Positions 50,675 through 60,556 of a stretch of 64,000 nt of DNA are shown piece by piece. Made by a program: the position numbers and the translations under genes. The notes beneath the pieces were generated by a model, which had not been told where the DNA came from, made no database searches, and saw nothing but the letters and a program-made list of their open reading frames with translations. The DNA comes from Protaetiibacter mangrovi (GTDB lineage Bacteria; Actinomycetota; Actinomycetes; Actinomycetales; Microbacteriaceae): NCBI RefSeq assembly GCF_024752305.1, contig NZ_JANTHX010000007.1, positions 420 through 64,419 on the forward strand, read 5' to 3'. How positions within the stretch are numbered: the first letter of the stretch is position 1; each line of letters opens with the position of its first letter.

Positions 50675-51900
50675 TCGCGACTGGGTGTCAGCCCGAGCCC
50701 GACGTGCACGACGAGCCCGAGGATCGGGCCGACGATCGACGCCAGCGTCACCGCCTGGACGACCCCGTCGGCCACGACGATCGCCGCGATCGTGGCGACG
50801 GCCGCCGCCGCCCATCCCGCCGAGTAGGCCAGGTGCCGGGATGCCGCGAGCAGTTCCGCGCCCGTCACGGTGAGGGCGGCCACGAGGGCGGACGAGACCA
50901 CCAGCACGGCGTAGAACCACGGCTCGACCATCGGCGTCGAACCGCTGATGAACGCGAGCACCGGGGTGCCGAGCAGCGCAGCCGGGATGGCCAGCACCCC
51001 GCCGACACCGAGGATCACGAGCGCGAGGAGCACCATCGAGCGCCGAGCGTGCGGGTCGGCGCGGAACCGCACGACGAGGTAGCTCTGCAGCGACATCACC
51101 CCGACGATGAGCGGCGCACGGACGAGGGTGGTCGCGAAGATCACCTCGCCGAGCAGCGCCGCGTGCGCCCCGTCGGACGCCGTCGAGATGAGCAGCGGGA
51201 ATCCGCTCACCATGAGCGCCGTCGCGGTGGAGGCCACGAGCGTGCGCGCGATGTTGCCGGTGAGCGCCCTCATCCCGACGTCGAGCCGGGTGCGGTTCAC
51301 GAGCCCCACCCGGAGGATCGGCCAGAGCACGACCACCACGAGCCCGAAGGGGATCGCGATGAGCCAGGCGAGCCCCTGCGCGTCGAGGCCCAGCATCCCG
51401 CCCACGACGACCGCCACGAGCCGCACGACCGCGTCGGCGATCATCATGAGGGCGAGGTGGTTCCAGTGGTGCACCCCGTAGAGCGACCCGGCGACGACGG
51501 CGACGACGGCGTAGGAGGCGGCGCCGAGCGCGAGCGGCAGCACGAACCCCCAGGTCGCCTCGGGGAACACCGCCGCCCCCCACAACGGGGCCGTTCCGAG
51601 GATCGCGAGCGCCACCACGACGGCGAGCGCCAGCCCGAAGGTGCGGGCGGTGCGCGGGCCGACGGCCTCGTCGCCCCGCACCGGATGCGTCGCCCGCGCG
51701 ATCTCCTGCTGCACGCCCGCCAGGGCGCCGACCACCAGGTAGATCGACGCCCAGAACACCGCGAAGCCGGCGTACTCGGCGGGACCGGTCAGGCGGAACG
51801 CGAACCACGTCACGAGGTAGCCCGCGACGCCGGCGACGAGCGTCGCCACGAGGAGCGTCGTGGCACCCCTCGCGGACGGCCGCGCGGCGGTCTCGGTCAC
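50671..51900 (-). CDS. Wzx-type polysaccharide flippase (MOP superfamily)
   Basis: 409 aa with about 12 membrane segments and no large soluble domain, the layout of the oligosaccharyl-lipid flippase branch. Visible: TTLLVATLVAGVAGYLVTWFAF, GPAEYAGFAVFWASIYLV, VQQEIARATHP (cytoplasmic loop) and RAPLIVGVMSLQSYLVVRF. It probably moves lipid-linked repeat units outward for the Wzy-like proteins encoded at 40-43 kb. The ATG overlaps the upstream gene's stop by 4 bp; the stop is shared as CTAG with the DUF2142 gene. Confidence 0.82.
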   Translation of the reverse strand: MTETAARPSARGATTLLVATLVAGVAGYLVTWFAFRLTGPAEYAGFAVFWASIYLVVGALAGVQQEIARATHPVRGDEAVGPRTARTFGLALAVVVALAILGTAPLWGAAVFPEATWGFVLPLALGAASYAVVAVVAGSLYGVHHWNHLALMMIADAVVRLVAVVVGGMLGLDAQGLAWLIAIPFGLVVVVLWPILRVGLVNRTRLDVGMRALTGNIARTLVASTATALMVSGFPLLISTASDGAHAALLGEVIFATTLVRAPLIVGVMSLQSYLVVRFRADPHARRSMVLLALVILGVGGVLAIPAALLGTPVLAFISGSTPMVEPWFYAVLVVSSALVAALTVTGAELLAASRHLAYSAGWAAAAVATIAAIVVADGVVQAVTLASIVGPILGLVVHVGLGLTPSRD

Positions 51901-53960
51901 CCCGCGACCGCCTCAGCCGGGGCGACCACCCGGAACAGCTGCATGCGGGACGCGCCCTGCACGATGTCGTCGATCGGGTCGAGGCAGTCGCCTCCTGAGA
52001 TCGTCTCCTCGGCGAGCACGTAGTCGACGTGCTGCTGGGCGAAGTCCGAGCAGGGGTCGAAGGTGCCGAGCACCACGTCCGGGTAGGGGTTCGAGAGCTG
52101 CGGCTCCCCCTCGCCCCACGTCCACCGCACGTGGGCGAGCCGGTTCCAGGCCTGCTCCTGGTCGCCGCCCGGATCGATGTCCTGCCACATCCGGGTGGGC
52201 GGATACGGCTGCACGCCCGCGTAGGCGCGCACGCCCGTCTCCATGAGCACCCCCATCACGACATCCGAGCCGATGCCCACCCAGGTGCCGGGTTCCTCGG
52301 CGTCGGTCGCCAGCACCGCCGACCCGACGTCGGTGCCGCCGAGGTCGAACGCGCCGAGGTAGAGCGGGTTGACCGCGGCACCCGTGACGGTGGCGGCCAC
52401 CAGCAGGGCGGCGGCGGCCGCGGTGAGGGCGGTGCGGAAGAACACGAGACCGATCGCGACGAGCAACGCGACGAGCGCCACCGGCCAGAGCACCGCGACC
52501 GCCAGCACGCCGTCGTCGGCGGCGATGATGCCGAGCAGCAGCAGGACGTGGATCCCCGCCGTCATGAGGACGCTCCCGAGTGCGACCCAGCGGGTGGTGC
52601 GCGGTCCCCACGCGGGCTCCTCGGGGCGTTCCGCCTCGCGCGCGACGAGCGCGAACACCACGGGGATCAGCACCGCGAACGCCATGCGGAACCGGCTCGC
52701 GGTGACCCGGTCGAACATCAGCAGGCGGGCGAGCGGGTCCCAGCCGGGGACGAACAGGTACGCGAGCACGAGGAGCACCACCGCACCGACCATGAGCAGC
52801 ACGAAGTCGACGCGCCCGCGCCGCGCGCTGCGGATCACGAACCACACGAGGCCCGGTAGCAGGAACACGCCGATGAGCAGAGCCGTCGCCGCCTCCGATG
52901 CGTTGGGGCCGAGCACGCTCGGACCATCGGTCGTCGCGAAGGTCTGGCCCCAGACGGCGCCCGCGAAGCCGATGGCATGCGGATCCTGCAGCAGCAGCGC
53001 GCCCGTGCTCTCCGACCGCTGCCCCGGATACACCGTCGACGTCATCGCGACCGCGGCGGCGCGGTTGTCGGCGATCCACGCGAGCACCAGCCCGAGCGCC
53101 CCCACCCCGGCGAGGAGGAGCGGCGACAGGCGGCGCACCAGCGAGATCACGGCCGCCTTCGTGCGCGCCCGCTCCTGCAGCACCGCTCCGACGAAGAAGA
53201 ACAGGAAGACGACAGCCCCGGGCAGGATGAACGGCACGTAGAGCGTCGCGGCCAGGCAGGCGCCGAACCAGCCGGCGGCGACCGCCCACAGGATCCGCAC
53301 CCAGAGCTGCGGGGCGCGCAGCATCCAGAGGGTCGCCGTGATCGCCAGGATCGGCCAGGCGCCCGCGAACATGCTGGTCGAGCCATACCACCACTGGAAG
53401 ATCGGGGTGAAGAAGACGGCGCACGCGACGAACGCCGCCATCATCGGCCGACGCGGCAGCAGGGTGACGACGAGCGAGTACGTCGAGGCCACGAGCAGGA
53501 ATGCGGGAGTCCACCACTCCCAGGCGATGCCGGCATCGGGACCGAACAGCAGGTAGCCCCACAGCTGCGGGCGCAGGATCATCGACCAGTCCCAGGCGGG
53601 CAGATCGAAGCCGAGCGTCGTGGCCATCCCGCCGGGGAACGTCTCGTTGACGACCGGGAAGCCCTGCCGCCACTGCGAGATCACCCACCCCTGGTGCACG
53701 ATCCACTCGTCCGAGCGGATGATCCGCGGACCGCCGATCAGCAGGTCCGGATCCTCGCCCGTGCCGAACAGCGTCCAATAGGCGCCCGACGAGGTGCCCG
53801 ACACCTGCAGCACGACCAGCACGAGGGCGCCCACCCCGACGAGCAGGGGGAACCACGCGAGCACCCGGATGTTGGGGAGCCCGTAGATCGTCGGCTCGAT
53901 GAGCGACCGGTACCTCGCGGCGATCCTCGCCCCGCGGGTCAGGGGAGGCCGGTCACTCAC
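51897..53960 (-). CDS. large polytopic membrane protein, DUF7657-like, putative GT-C enzyme
   Basis: 687 aa, about 13 hydrophobic segments and a C-terminal extracytoplasmic domain of about 110 residues. The first outer loop contains GGPRIIRSDEWIVHQGWV, an acidic RSDEW motif characteristic of these proteins, followed by PVVNETFPGGMATT and PAWDWSMILRPQLWGY. Position among glycan genes suggests a polyprenyl-phosphate-sugar-dependent transferase. GTG start overlapping the upstream epimerase stop (GTGA). Family assignment is from memory of the motif, so only moderately certain. Confidence 0.72.
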   Translation of the reverse strand: MSDRPPLTRGARIAARYRSLIEPTIYGLPNIRVLAWFPLLVGVGALVLVVLQVSGTSSGAYWTLFGTGEDPDLLIGGPRIIRSDEWIVHQGWVISQWRQGFPVVNETFPGGMATTLGFDLPAWDWSMILRPQLWGYLLFGPDAGIAWEWWTPAFLLVASTYSLVVTLLPRRPMMAAFVACAVFFTPIFQWWYGSTSMFAGAWPILAITATLWMLRAPQLWVRILWAVAAGWFGACLAATLYVPFILPGAVVFLFFFVGAVLQERARTKAAVISLVRRLSPLLLAGVGALGLVLAWIADNRAAAVAMTSTVYPGQRSESTGALLLQDPHAIGFAGAVWGQTFATTDGPSVLGPNASEAATALLIGVFLLPGLVWFVIRSARRGRVDFVLLMVGAVVLLVLAYLFVPGWDPLARLLMFDRVTASRFRMAFAVLIPVVFALVAREAERPEEPAWGPRTTRWVALGSVLMTAGIHVLLLLGIIAADDGVLAVAVLWPVALVALLVAIGLVFFRTALTAAAAALLVAATVTGAAVNPLYLGAFDLGGTDVGSAVLATDAEEPGTWVGIGSDVVMGVLMETGVRAYAGVQPYPPTRMWQDIDPGGDQEQAWNRLAHVRWTWGEGEPQLSNPYPDVVLGTFDPCSDFAQQHVDYVLAEETISGGDCLDPIDDIVQGASRMQLFRVVAPAEAVAG

Positions 53961-55015
53961 CGATTGCTCTCGATCCAGTCCTGCAACGCCGCCACACCGC
54001 GCGCCAGATCCCACTCGGGCTGCCAGCCGAGCCCCTCGATCGTGCGTCCGATGAGGCAGGACGCGGCCCGCACATCGCCCTCGCGGAACGCTCCGGTGAT
54101 GTGCGGCGCCGGCGCGTCGTGGTAGGCGGCGATCGTCTCGGCGAGCTGCAGGATCGTCGTGCCCACGCCGGATCCGACGTCGAAGCCGCGCACACCGGGC
54201 TGCGGGGCGCGGCTCGCGGCCTCGAAGGCGGATGCGACGTCGGCGATGTAGACGAAGTCGCGCACGATCGCGCCGTCCTCGTAGACCGGGATCGACTTGC
54301 CGTCGCGCGCGAGCTGCGAGAACAGCGACACGATGCCGGTGTACGGGTTGATGAGCGACTGGCCGTCGCCGTAGACGTTCTGCAGGCGCAGGATCGTCAG
54401 CGGCACCTCGAAGGCCCCCGTCCACGCCCGCAGCAGCAGCTCCTGGGTGAGCTTCGTCGCGCCGTAGACGCTCGTGGGGGCGGGCGGCGTGACGCCGTAC
54501 TCGCTCGGCACCGGGGTCGCCCCCGGGAAGTCCCACTGCCCGGCGGCGAGCTGCTCGTGGACCCGCTGACCCGGGTCGACGAGCGACCCGTCGGCGGCGC
54601 GCCAGCGGCCCTCGCCGTACACGGCGCGGGAGCTCGACAGCACGATGTGCCCGGGCAGGATCTCGTGCCGGGTGAAGGCGTCGGTCATCGCCGTCGTGCC
54701 GACGACGTTCGCCGTCGCGTGACGGGTCGCCTCGCTGAGCGACTGCGCGGTGCCGGTCTCGGCGGCGAGGTGGATGACGAGGTCGGGGCGCACGTCCGCG
54801 AGCAGTCCGTCCCAGACCTCGGCGACCGCCACATCGCCGACCACGAGCTCCGCCGCAGCGGGGAGGTCGGCGGGGCGCTCGGCCCGCGCGTGCACCTGCG
54901 GGTGGAGCGAGTCGACCGCCACCCACCGCTCCGCCGCGTCGCCGAATCGCTGGGCGAGGGCGCATCCGATGAAACCGGCGCCCCCGGTCACGAGCACCGT
55001 TCCGAGTGCGGTCAT
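53957..55015 (-). CDS. NAD-dependent epimerase/dehydratase (extended SDR)
   Basis: 352 aa. VLVTGGAGFIGCALA (NAD), LAAETGTAQSLSEATRHA, SSSRAVYGEGRW, and the catalytic Tyr-Lys in SVYGATKLTQE are clear; RLQNVYGDGQS and VRDFVYIADVASAF follow. It resembles UDP-sugar epimerases (GalE/WbpP type) or dehydratases, and the substrate is unclear. The ATG at 55015 has an AGGAGG-like site immediately upstream. Followed leftward by the DUF7657-like protein (4-bp overlap) and the flippase: a coupled three-gene operon. Confidence 0.87.
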   Translation of the reverse strand: MTALGTVLVTGGAGFIGCALAQRFGDAAERWVAVDSLHPQVHARAERPADLPAAAELVVGDVAVAEVWDGLLADVRPDLVIHLAAETGTAQSLSEATRHATANVVGTTAMTDAFTRHEILPGHIVLSSSRAVYGEGRWRAADGSLVDPGQRVHEQLAAGQWDFPGATPVPSEYGVTPPAPTSVYGATKLTQELLLRAWTGAFEVPLTILRLQNVYGDGQSLINPYTGIVSLFSQLARDGKSIPVYEDGAIVRDFVYIADVASAFEAASRAPQPGVRGFDVGSGVGTTILQLAETIAAYHDAPAPHITGAFREGDVRAASCLIGRTIEGLGWQPEWDLARGVAALQDWIESNR

Positions 55016-55082
55016 GTCTCCTCCTGTCACGGTGACGTCGGACTCCACCGTAGTTGACTTGCCCGGGTGATCGATCCGGCTC

Positions 55083-56084
55083 TCATCGGCGCAGCAGATC
55101 GCGCACGGCGTCCCACGAGCCGCGGCTGGCGAGGGCCCGGTACTCGCCCGTGAGCAGCCACCCGACGACCCGCGGCGCACGGGCCCAGCGGTGTCGGGGC
55201 AACGCGGCCCGCGCCCGCTCGAACCGGGCCTTCCGCCAGGAGCGCTCGACGAGCGGCGCGGGGAGGCCGCGCGCCGCCAGGCGCTCGGCGAGCTCGTCGG
55301 CGCGCTGGGCGAGCAGCGCGTTACGCTCCGCGTCGGTGTCGACGACCCGGGAGATCTTGTGCCGCAGGGTCGGGGCCGCGGCACCCACCTGGTTGCCGCC
55401 GTGCACCCGGTAGTCGATCAGGGCGCGGTCGTCGATCCGCAGGCCGCCGCGGGCGGCGGCCAGGGTCGCGAGCCACTCGTCGTGCAGCCACCCCGCGGGG
55501 AACGGCAGGGCGTCGTCGAGCAGCGGCCGCCGGAACGACGAGGCCGCTCCGGTGGCGAGATTGCGGCGGAGGTAGACCGGGAACGCGTCCCCCCGGCGCA
55601 CGGCGTCCGCTTCGTGCGACGAGACCTCGAGGCGCGCGAAGAGGGTCGTGCCGTCGGCGTCGCCGGCGCCGTCCACGACGACGGCGTCCCCGTGGAGGAA
55701 CAGCAGCTCCGGATCGGCGCGGTACGCCTCGCGCGCGACGGCGATCCGCTCGGGGTGCCACACGTCGTCCTGATCGCACAGCACCACGATCCCGCCCGTG
55801 GTCGCCCGGATGGCGCGCTCGAAGTTCGCGGTGACCCCGAGCGGCGCGGGGTTGCGCTCGAGCACCACGCGGATCCCCCTGGCCCGTGCAGTTTCGGCGA
55901 ACCGCTCGAGGATGGCGACGGTGCCGTCGGTCGAGGTGTCGTCGATCACGACCACCTCGGCGGGGAGCTCGCTCCCCGCGAGGATCGAGTCGAGCTGCGC
56001 GGGCAGGTAGCGCTCGCCGTCGCGGGTGCAGATGGCCACCGACACCTCGTCGTCGCGGGATCCGCCGACCCGGGCGTCGCTCAC
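55083..56084 (-). CDS. glycosyltransferase family 2, RgpB/rhamnosyltransferase-like
   Basis: 333 aa. SVAICTRDGERYLPAQLDSIL, VVIDDTSTDGTV, and VLCDQDDVWHPERIAVA (donor-binding DQDD) are the pattern of RgpB/WcaA-like transferases, as are GWLHDEWLATLAA and the Y-x-VHGGNQVG block. The GTG start overlaps the upstream stop (GTGA) with GGAGA 5-6 nt before it. It works with the GT2-GT4 fusion encoded just upstream. Sugar specificity, possibly rhamnose or another 6-deoxyhexose, is inferred from family resemblance only. Confidence 0.88.
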   Translation of the reverse strand: MSDARVGGSRDDEVSVAICTRDGERYLPAQLDSILAGSELPAEVVVIDDTSTDGTVAILERFAETARARGIRVVLERNPAPLGVTANFERAIRATTGGIVVLCDQDDVWHPERIAVAREAYRADPELLFLHGDAVVVDGAGDADGTTLFARLEVSSHEADAVRRGDAFPVYLRRNLATGAASSFRRPLLDDALPFPAGWLHDEWLATLAAARGGLRIDDRALIDYRVHGGNQVGAAAPTLRHKISRVVDTDAERNALLAQRADELAERLAARGLPAPLVERSWRKARFERARAALPRHRWARAPRVVGWLLTGEYRALASRGSWDAVRDLLRR

Positions 56085-58543
56085 CCGGATCTCCGGCGCA
56101 GCCGGTTGCGCACCTTCCAGAAGACGAGCGAGGGCCCGCCCGCCTTCAGGTAGTACCCGACGAGCGAGAGGTCGTGCCGCACGCCGGCGCGCTTGCGGCG
56201 GGTGGGCGCCGCGCGCCGGGTGACGCCCGCGACCCGGTCCCGCGCGGGGGCGGGGTCGGCCACGAAACGCAGCAGGGGCTGCAGCACCCGCTCCCAGGTG
56301 GACTCCTCGCGGACGCGCGCGACCGCCTCGATCGCCGCCGTGCGACGCTCGTCGTCGAAGAGCATCCGCTCGAGGGCGTCGGCGAGCACCTCGACCTGCT
56401 CGGCGGGGACGGCGATCCCGAGCCCCCGCGCCTCGACGAGATCCGCGAAGTGGTCGCCCTCGGTGACGACCATGGGCAGCCCCGCCCAGAGGTAGTCGAG
56501 GATGCGGGTACGGAACGAGAACTCGGTCTCGATGTGGTCGAAGTGCGTGCTCACCCCGAGATCGGCCTCGAGGAGGTAGTTCTGCCGGTCGGCGTAGTCG
56601 ACCCAGGAGTCGTTGAGGAAGACGTGACGGTCGAGCACGCCCAGCTCGCGGGCGAGCTCGCGCGTCCGGGCGACGATCTCCATCTCGGGCACCGCGGGGT
56701 TCGGATGGCGGGTGCCCTGGAAGAACAGGCGCACCCGCGGCCGGCGCTCGGCGAGCAGGGCTACCGCGCGCACGAGGGTCTCCGGATCGAACCAGTTGTA
56801 GAGCCCCCCGCCCCAGAGGATCAGCTGGTCGTCGGGCCCGATGCCCGGCACGACACCCTTGACGACGGCGCGCTCGTGGCGCGGCAGGGTCGAGGGGAGC
56901 CCGAACGGCACCACGTCGAGGAGGCCGCGCAACCCCGGGTCGCCCTCGTACAGCGCCGGGGTGAGCCTGCCGAGCCCGGCGAGCTGGCCGAGGTAGAGGT
57001 GGCGCTGGCGCTCGGACGCCGCCAGCATGAAGTCGGCTCGCTGCAGCTGCTCGTCGAGGATGTCGGTGGCGTCGGCGACCGCCTTGGTCCAGCTCGCCCA
57101 GCCGGACGGACGCGCCTGCTCGAGCGCCTCGAGGTGCATCGGGTCGTACACGTCGGCGACGATGATCTTCTGCGAATCCTTGAGCGACTGGAAGACCGAC
57201 AGCGCGGTCCCCTGGAACACGACGACCTCGCACCACTGCTCCCAGCGGCCCATCGAGCGGTCGTCCCCCGCGGGAACGTGCACGACCCGGAAGGGCGCAT
57301 CCACCTCGGAGACGCCCGCGAGCGAGACGAGCACCACCTCGTGTTCGCGCGAGAGGGCGGCGGCCATGTTCCACGCGCGGATCGCGGGACCGGCGAGCTT
57401 GGCGCCGATCGGATCGCCGGTGATCACGAGCACCTTGCGCGCCCGCGGCCCGTCGGCGACGTCGAACGCCTCGACCAGGTTCTCGTAGCCCTCCACGAAC
57501 TCCGGGGCGTCGAGGACCGGCGCGTCGGTGCGCCCGACGAGCAGGGAGATCGCGGAGTCCGGGACGACGCGCGACGCCTGGACGGCCTCGCGGTCGGCGC
57601 GCAGGCCCGGCAGCTCGTCGACGAACGAGTCGATCGCGTAGACGGGCGCGAGCGCGAGGCGCGGAACCTCCTGCGCGGGCCCGTCGTCTCCCCCGCGGCG
57701 CAGCTCGAATTCGCGCGCGTCCAGCCCGCCGAGGGCCACGCCCCGACGCACGGCGAGCGCCATCGCCGCGGGCAGGGCGTCCTCGAGGGTGCGGTCGGAG
57801 ACGTTCTTGTAGAGCGTGAAGAGGGCGTTGCGCTCGAGGAGGTAGCGCTCCTTGTGCTCCCCGAAGCCCGTCATCGAGGCGTGGTGGCGGTGGTACGCGA
57901 GCGAGCCCGGCACGTACCGCACCCGTCGCCCCCGCAGGTTCAGGCGCCACCCGAGGTCGACATCCTCGAAGAACATGAAGTAGCGCTCGTCGAACCCGCC
58001 GATCGCCAGGAAGTCGTCGCGCCGCACGAACATCGCCGAACCGGTCGCGAACAGCACGTCGTGGGGTTCGTCGGCGAGCGGCGGGATCGGCTCGCCCGTG
58101 AACGGCTTGTAGCCCTGCCCGAACCAGGTCATGGCCGCGCCGATGAAGTCGACCCGCTCGCCCTCCCAGTCGAGCACCCGGCTCGCGACGGCGCCGACGC
58201 CCGGGTCGTCGAAGGCGGCGACGGCGGCGCGGATCCACTGCGGATCGGGGCGGGCGTCGTTGTTGAGGAACGCCACGAACTCCCCGCTGCCGCTCGCCAC
58301 GCCGAGGTTGCAGCCCCCCGCGAACCCCGTGTTGTCGGGCGACTCGATCAGCAGCACCTCGGGATGGGCCTCCCGGATGCGTGCGGCGTCGTCGCCGCCC
58401 GAGGCGTTGTCGACCACCACGATCTCGAGCGCGTCGGCGGGCCAGTCGACCTCGCGCAGATGCGCGATCGCCGTGATGGTGTCGTCGGCACCGCGGAAGT
58501 TGACGAGAACGACGGTGACGACGCCCGAGCGCGCGTTGACCAC
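56081..58543 (-). CDS. GT2-GT4 fusion glycosyltransferase
   Basis: 820 aa. GT2 domain at about 8-260: VVLVNFRGADDTITAIAHL, VVVDNASGG, GFAGGCNLGV, FLNNDARPDP and FFEDVDLGWRLNLRG. A linker of about 100 residues follows, then a GT-B domain at about 365-760 (VLVITGDPIGAKLAGPAIRAW, LILWGGGLYNWFDPETLVRA, TRILDYLWAGLPMVVTEGDHF) lacking a clear EX7E, and a basic tail. Two transferases in one chain probably add consecutive sugars. GTG start with GGAGG about 7-8 nt upstream. Divergent from the RgpF-family gene. Confidence 0.88.
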   Translation of the reverse strand: MVNARSGVVTVVLVNFRGADDTITAIAHLREVDWPADALEIVVVDNASGGDDAARIREAHPEVLLIESPDNTGFAGGCNLGVASGSGEFVAFLNNDARPDPQWIRAAVAAFDDPGVGAVASRVLDWEGERVDFIGAAMTWFGQGYKPFTGEPIPPLADEPHDVLFATGSAMFVRRDDFLAIGGFDERYFMFFEDVDLGWRLNLRGRRVRYVPGSLAYHRHHASMTGFGEHKERYLLERNALFTLYKNVSDRTLEDALPAAMALAVRRGVALGGLDAREFELRRGGDDGPAQEVPRLALAPVYAIDSFVDELPGLRADREAVQASRVVPDSAISLLVGRTDAPVLDAPEFVEGYENLVEAFDVADGPRARKVLVITGDPIGAKLAGPAIRAWNMAAALSREHEVVLVSLAGVSEVDAPFRVVHVPAGDDRSMGRWEQWCEVVVFQGTALSVFQSLKDSQKIIVADVYDPMHLEALEQARPSGWASWTKAVADATDILDEQLQRADFMLAASERQRHLYLGQLAGLGRLTPALYEGDPGLRGLLDVVPFGLPSTLPRHERAVVKGVVPGIGPDDQLILWGGGLYNWFDPETLVRAVALLAERRPRVRLFFQGTRHPNPAVPEMEIVARTRELARELGVLDRHVFLNDSWVDYADRQNYLLEADLGVSTHFDHIETEFSFRTRILDYLWAGLPMVVTEGDHFADLVEARGLGIAVPAEQVEVLADALERMLFDDERRTAAIEAVARVREESTWERVLQPLLRFVADPAPARDRVAGVTRRAAPTRRKRAGVRHDLSLVGYYLKAGGPSLVFWKVRNRLRRRSG

Positions 58544-58693
58544 TGCAGCCCCTCCGTCGTCTACCGAGCCGCGGCGAGTCTACCAAGGTCGCTCCGGGAG
58601 GACGCCGTTCAGCAATCCCCGGGGGCTGCTCACCTAGAATTCGATGGCCCGTCCGCCTCCGGACCGGGAATCCCACGAAATCCTCTGCAGAGA

Positions 58694-60556
58694 ATGACCG
58701 AACAGCTGACGAACTCCACGATGCGGCGCGCCGTCCTCTACCTCTTCTACGACGAGCGCGGGACGGTCGACGACTACATCCCCTACAAGCTGCGCGCCCT
58801 CCGCCCGTTCGCGGAGCGCATCTCGGTCGTCGTCAACGGGCTGCTCGACGACGCGGGCCGCTCGGCGCTGGAGGAGGTCGCGGACGACATCTGGGTGCGT
58901 CCCAACGAGGGCTTCGACGTGGGCGGTTTCCAGGAGGGTCTCCGTCGACTCGGCGACGAGGTGGAGGCCTACGACGAGCTCATCCTCATGAACTACACGT
59001 GGTTCGGTCCGGTGCGCCCGTTCGCCCCCCTCTTCGAGCGGATGGACGCGGCGCAGCTCGACTTCTGGGGACTCACCGATCACGGGCCGGTCACCCCGCA
59101 TCCCTATCTGGGGAAGGGGACGATGCCGGCGCACCTGCAGTCGCACTGGCTCGCCGTGCGCCGCCCCATGCTCGCCTCCGACGCGTGGCGACGGTACTGG
59201 GACGAGATGCCGCCGATCCGCTCCTACGCCGACTCGATCCACCACCACGAGTCCCGCTTCACCGAGTACTTCCATGAGGCGGGATTCAGCGGGATCGCCG
59301 CGTACCCTTACCAGGACTACGCGCCGCTCGAGCACCCCGCGTTCGAGGCGGCGTCCCAGCTGCTCGACGACGGCTGCCCCGCGCTCAAGCGCCGCCCGCT
59401 GTTCCACGACCCCCTCTACCTGGACCGCATGGGCCTCATCGGCCGCTGGCTGGTCGAGTCCGCGGCCTCCGAGGGCTACCCGATGCGGTTCATCTGGCAG
59501 AGCATGGCCCAGACCGCGGCGCCTCGCACGCTCTACACGAACGCCGCGATGATGGAGATCCTCCCCGAGCAGATCTCCGACTGGGACCCGGCCTCGCCCC
59601 CGCGGATCGTCGCGATCCTGCACATCTTCTATCCGGACATGACCGACGGGCTGCTCGACCGGCTCGCCCTGGTCACCCCGGGCGTCGACCTCGTCGTGAC
59701 CACCGCCGACGAGCAGAAGGCCGACGCGATCCGGGCGACCATCGCGCGCCGCGCCGATCCCGCCATCCGACGCTCCGAGGTGCGGGTCGTCGAGTCCAAC
59801 CGGGGTCGCGATCAGAGCGCGTTCTACGTGACCTGCCGGGACGTGCTGCGCGGCGGCGACTACGATCTGGTCATCAAACTGCATTCGAAGCTCTCGCCGC
59901 AGGACGGCCCGAATCGCGGCGAGTTCTTCCGGCGCCAGCAGTGGGACAACCTGCTGCCCACCCGCGAGTACGCCGAGAACGTGATCGGGATGTTCCAGCG
60001 GGAGCCGGGACTCGGGGTCGTCTACCCGCCCATGATCCACATCGGATTCCCGACGATGGGCAACGCGTGGTTCACCAACCGCGACTCCGCCCGGCGCATC
60101 GCGGCCCGCCTCGGCATCCACACCCCCCTCGAGGAGGGCTCGCCCCTCGCGCCCTTCGGCGGGATGTTCATCGCACGGCCGGAGGCGCTCGCCCTGCTGG
60201 CCGGTGAGGAGTGGAGCTTCGACGAGTACCCGCAGGAGGGCGAGTACGGCGACGGCACGCTCTCGCACGTGCAGGAGCGGATCGTCTCCCACGCCGCGGC
60301 CGAGCTGGGGTACCACACGCGCACCATCGCCAACCGCGAGTACGCGGCGATCAGCCACACCATGCTCGAGTACAAGCTCGACGAGACCGTGCGCGGGGTC
60401 AGCGGCGACGCCTACGCCCAGGTGCACGCGCTGCGGCCGTTCACGAAGCTCGCCGGGGTGTCGCGACGCGCCATCGTCAGCTACTACCTGCACCTCTACC
60501 ACCCGCGGCTCGTGGGCGCGGCCCGGCGCATCCTCCGACGCGGGACCGCGACGTGA
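58694..60556 (+). CDS. rhamnan synthesis protein F (RgpF) family
   Basis: 620 aa. The N-terminal half has AVLYLFYDERGTVDDYIPYKL, FDVGGFQEGL and LILMNYTWFGPV. The central block contains HWLAVRRPML ... RRYWDEMP. The C-terminal half repeats the fold with RIVAILHIFYPDM, NRGRDQSAFYV, LVIKLHSKLSP and GGMFIARPEAL. RgpF proteins take part in rhamnose-rich wall polysaccharide and O-antigen assembly. ATG at 58694 has only a weak AGAGA site. Promoter candidate TAGAAT (58635-58640). First of a three-gene coupled operon. Confidence 0.9.
   Translation: MTEQLTNSTMRRAVLYLFYDERGTVDDYIPYKLRALRPFAERISVVVNGLLDDAGRSALEEVADDIWVRPNEGFDVGGFQEGLRRLGDEVEAYDELILMNYTWFGPVRPFAPLFERMDAAQLDFWGLTDHGPVTPHPYLGKGTMPAHLQSHWLAVRRPMLASDAWRRYWDEMPPIRSYADSIHHHESRFTEYFHEAGFSGIAAYPYQDYAPLEHPAFEAASQLLDDGCPALKRRPLFHDPLYLDRMGLIGRWLVESAASEGYPMRFIWQSMAQTAAPRTLYTNAAMMEILPEQISDWDPASPPRIVAILHIFYPDMTDGLLDRLALVTPGVDLVVTTADEQKADAIRATIARRADPAIRRSEVRVVESNRGRDQSAFYVTCRDVLRGGDYDLVIKLHSKLSPQDGPNRGEFFRRQQWDNLLPTREYAENVIGMFQREPGLGVVYPPMIHIGFPTMGNAWFTNRDSARRIAARLGIHTPLEEGSPLAPFGGMFIARPEALALLAGEEWSFDEYPQEGEYGDGTLSHVQERIVSHAAAELGYHTRTIANREYAAISHTMLEYKLDETVRGVSGDAYAQVHALRPFTKLAGVSRRAIVSYYLHLYHPRLVGAARRILRRGTAT

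Noticed and set aside
43002-56084. dTDP-rhamnose pathway (rmlB/rmlD) among the epimerase genes
   Set aside because: The SDR genes match GMD, Fcl or UDP-sugar epimerase patterns; no rmlA- or rmlC-like gene is present, so a rhamnose supply cannot be claimed.
58644-58697. 17-codon leader ORF ending in ATGA at the RgpF-family start
   Set aside because: The TAGAAT box at 58635-58640 places the likely TSS at about 58647, after the leader ATG, so the ORF would probably not be transcribed whole.
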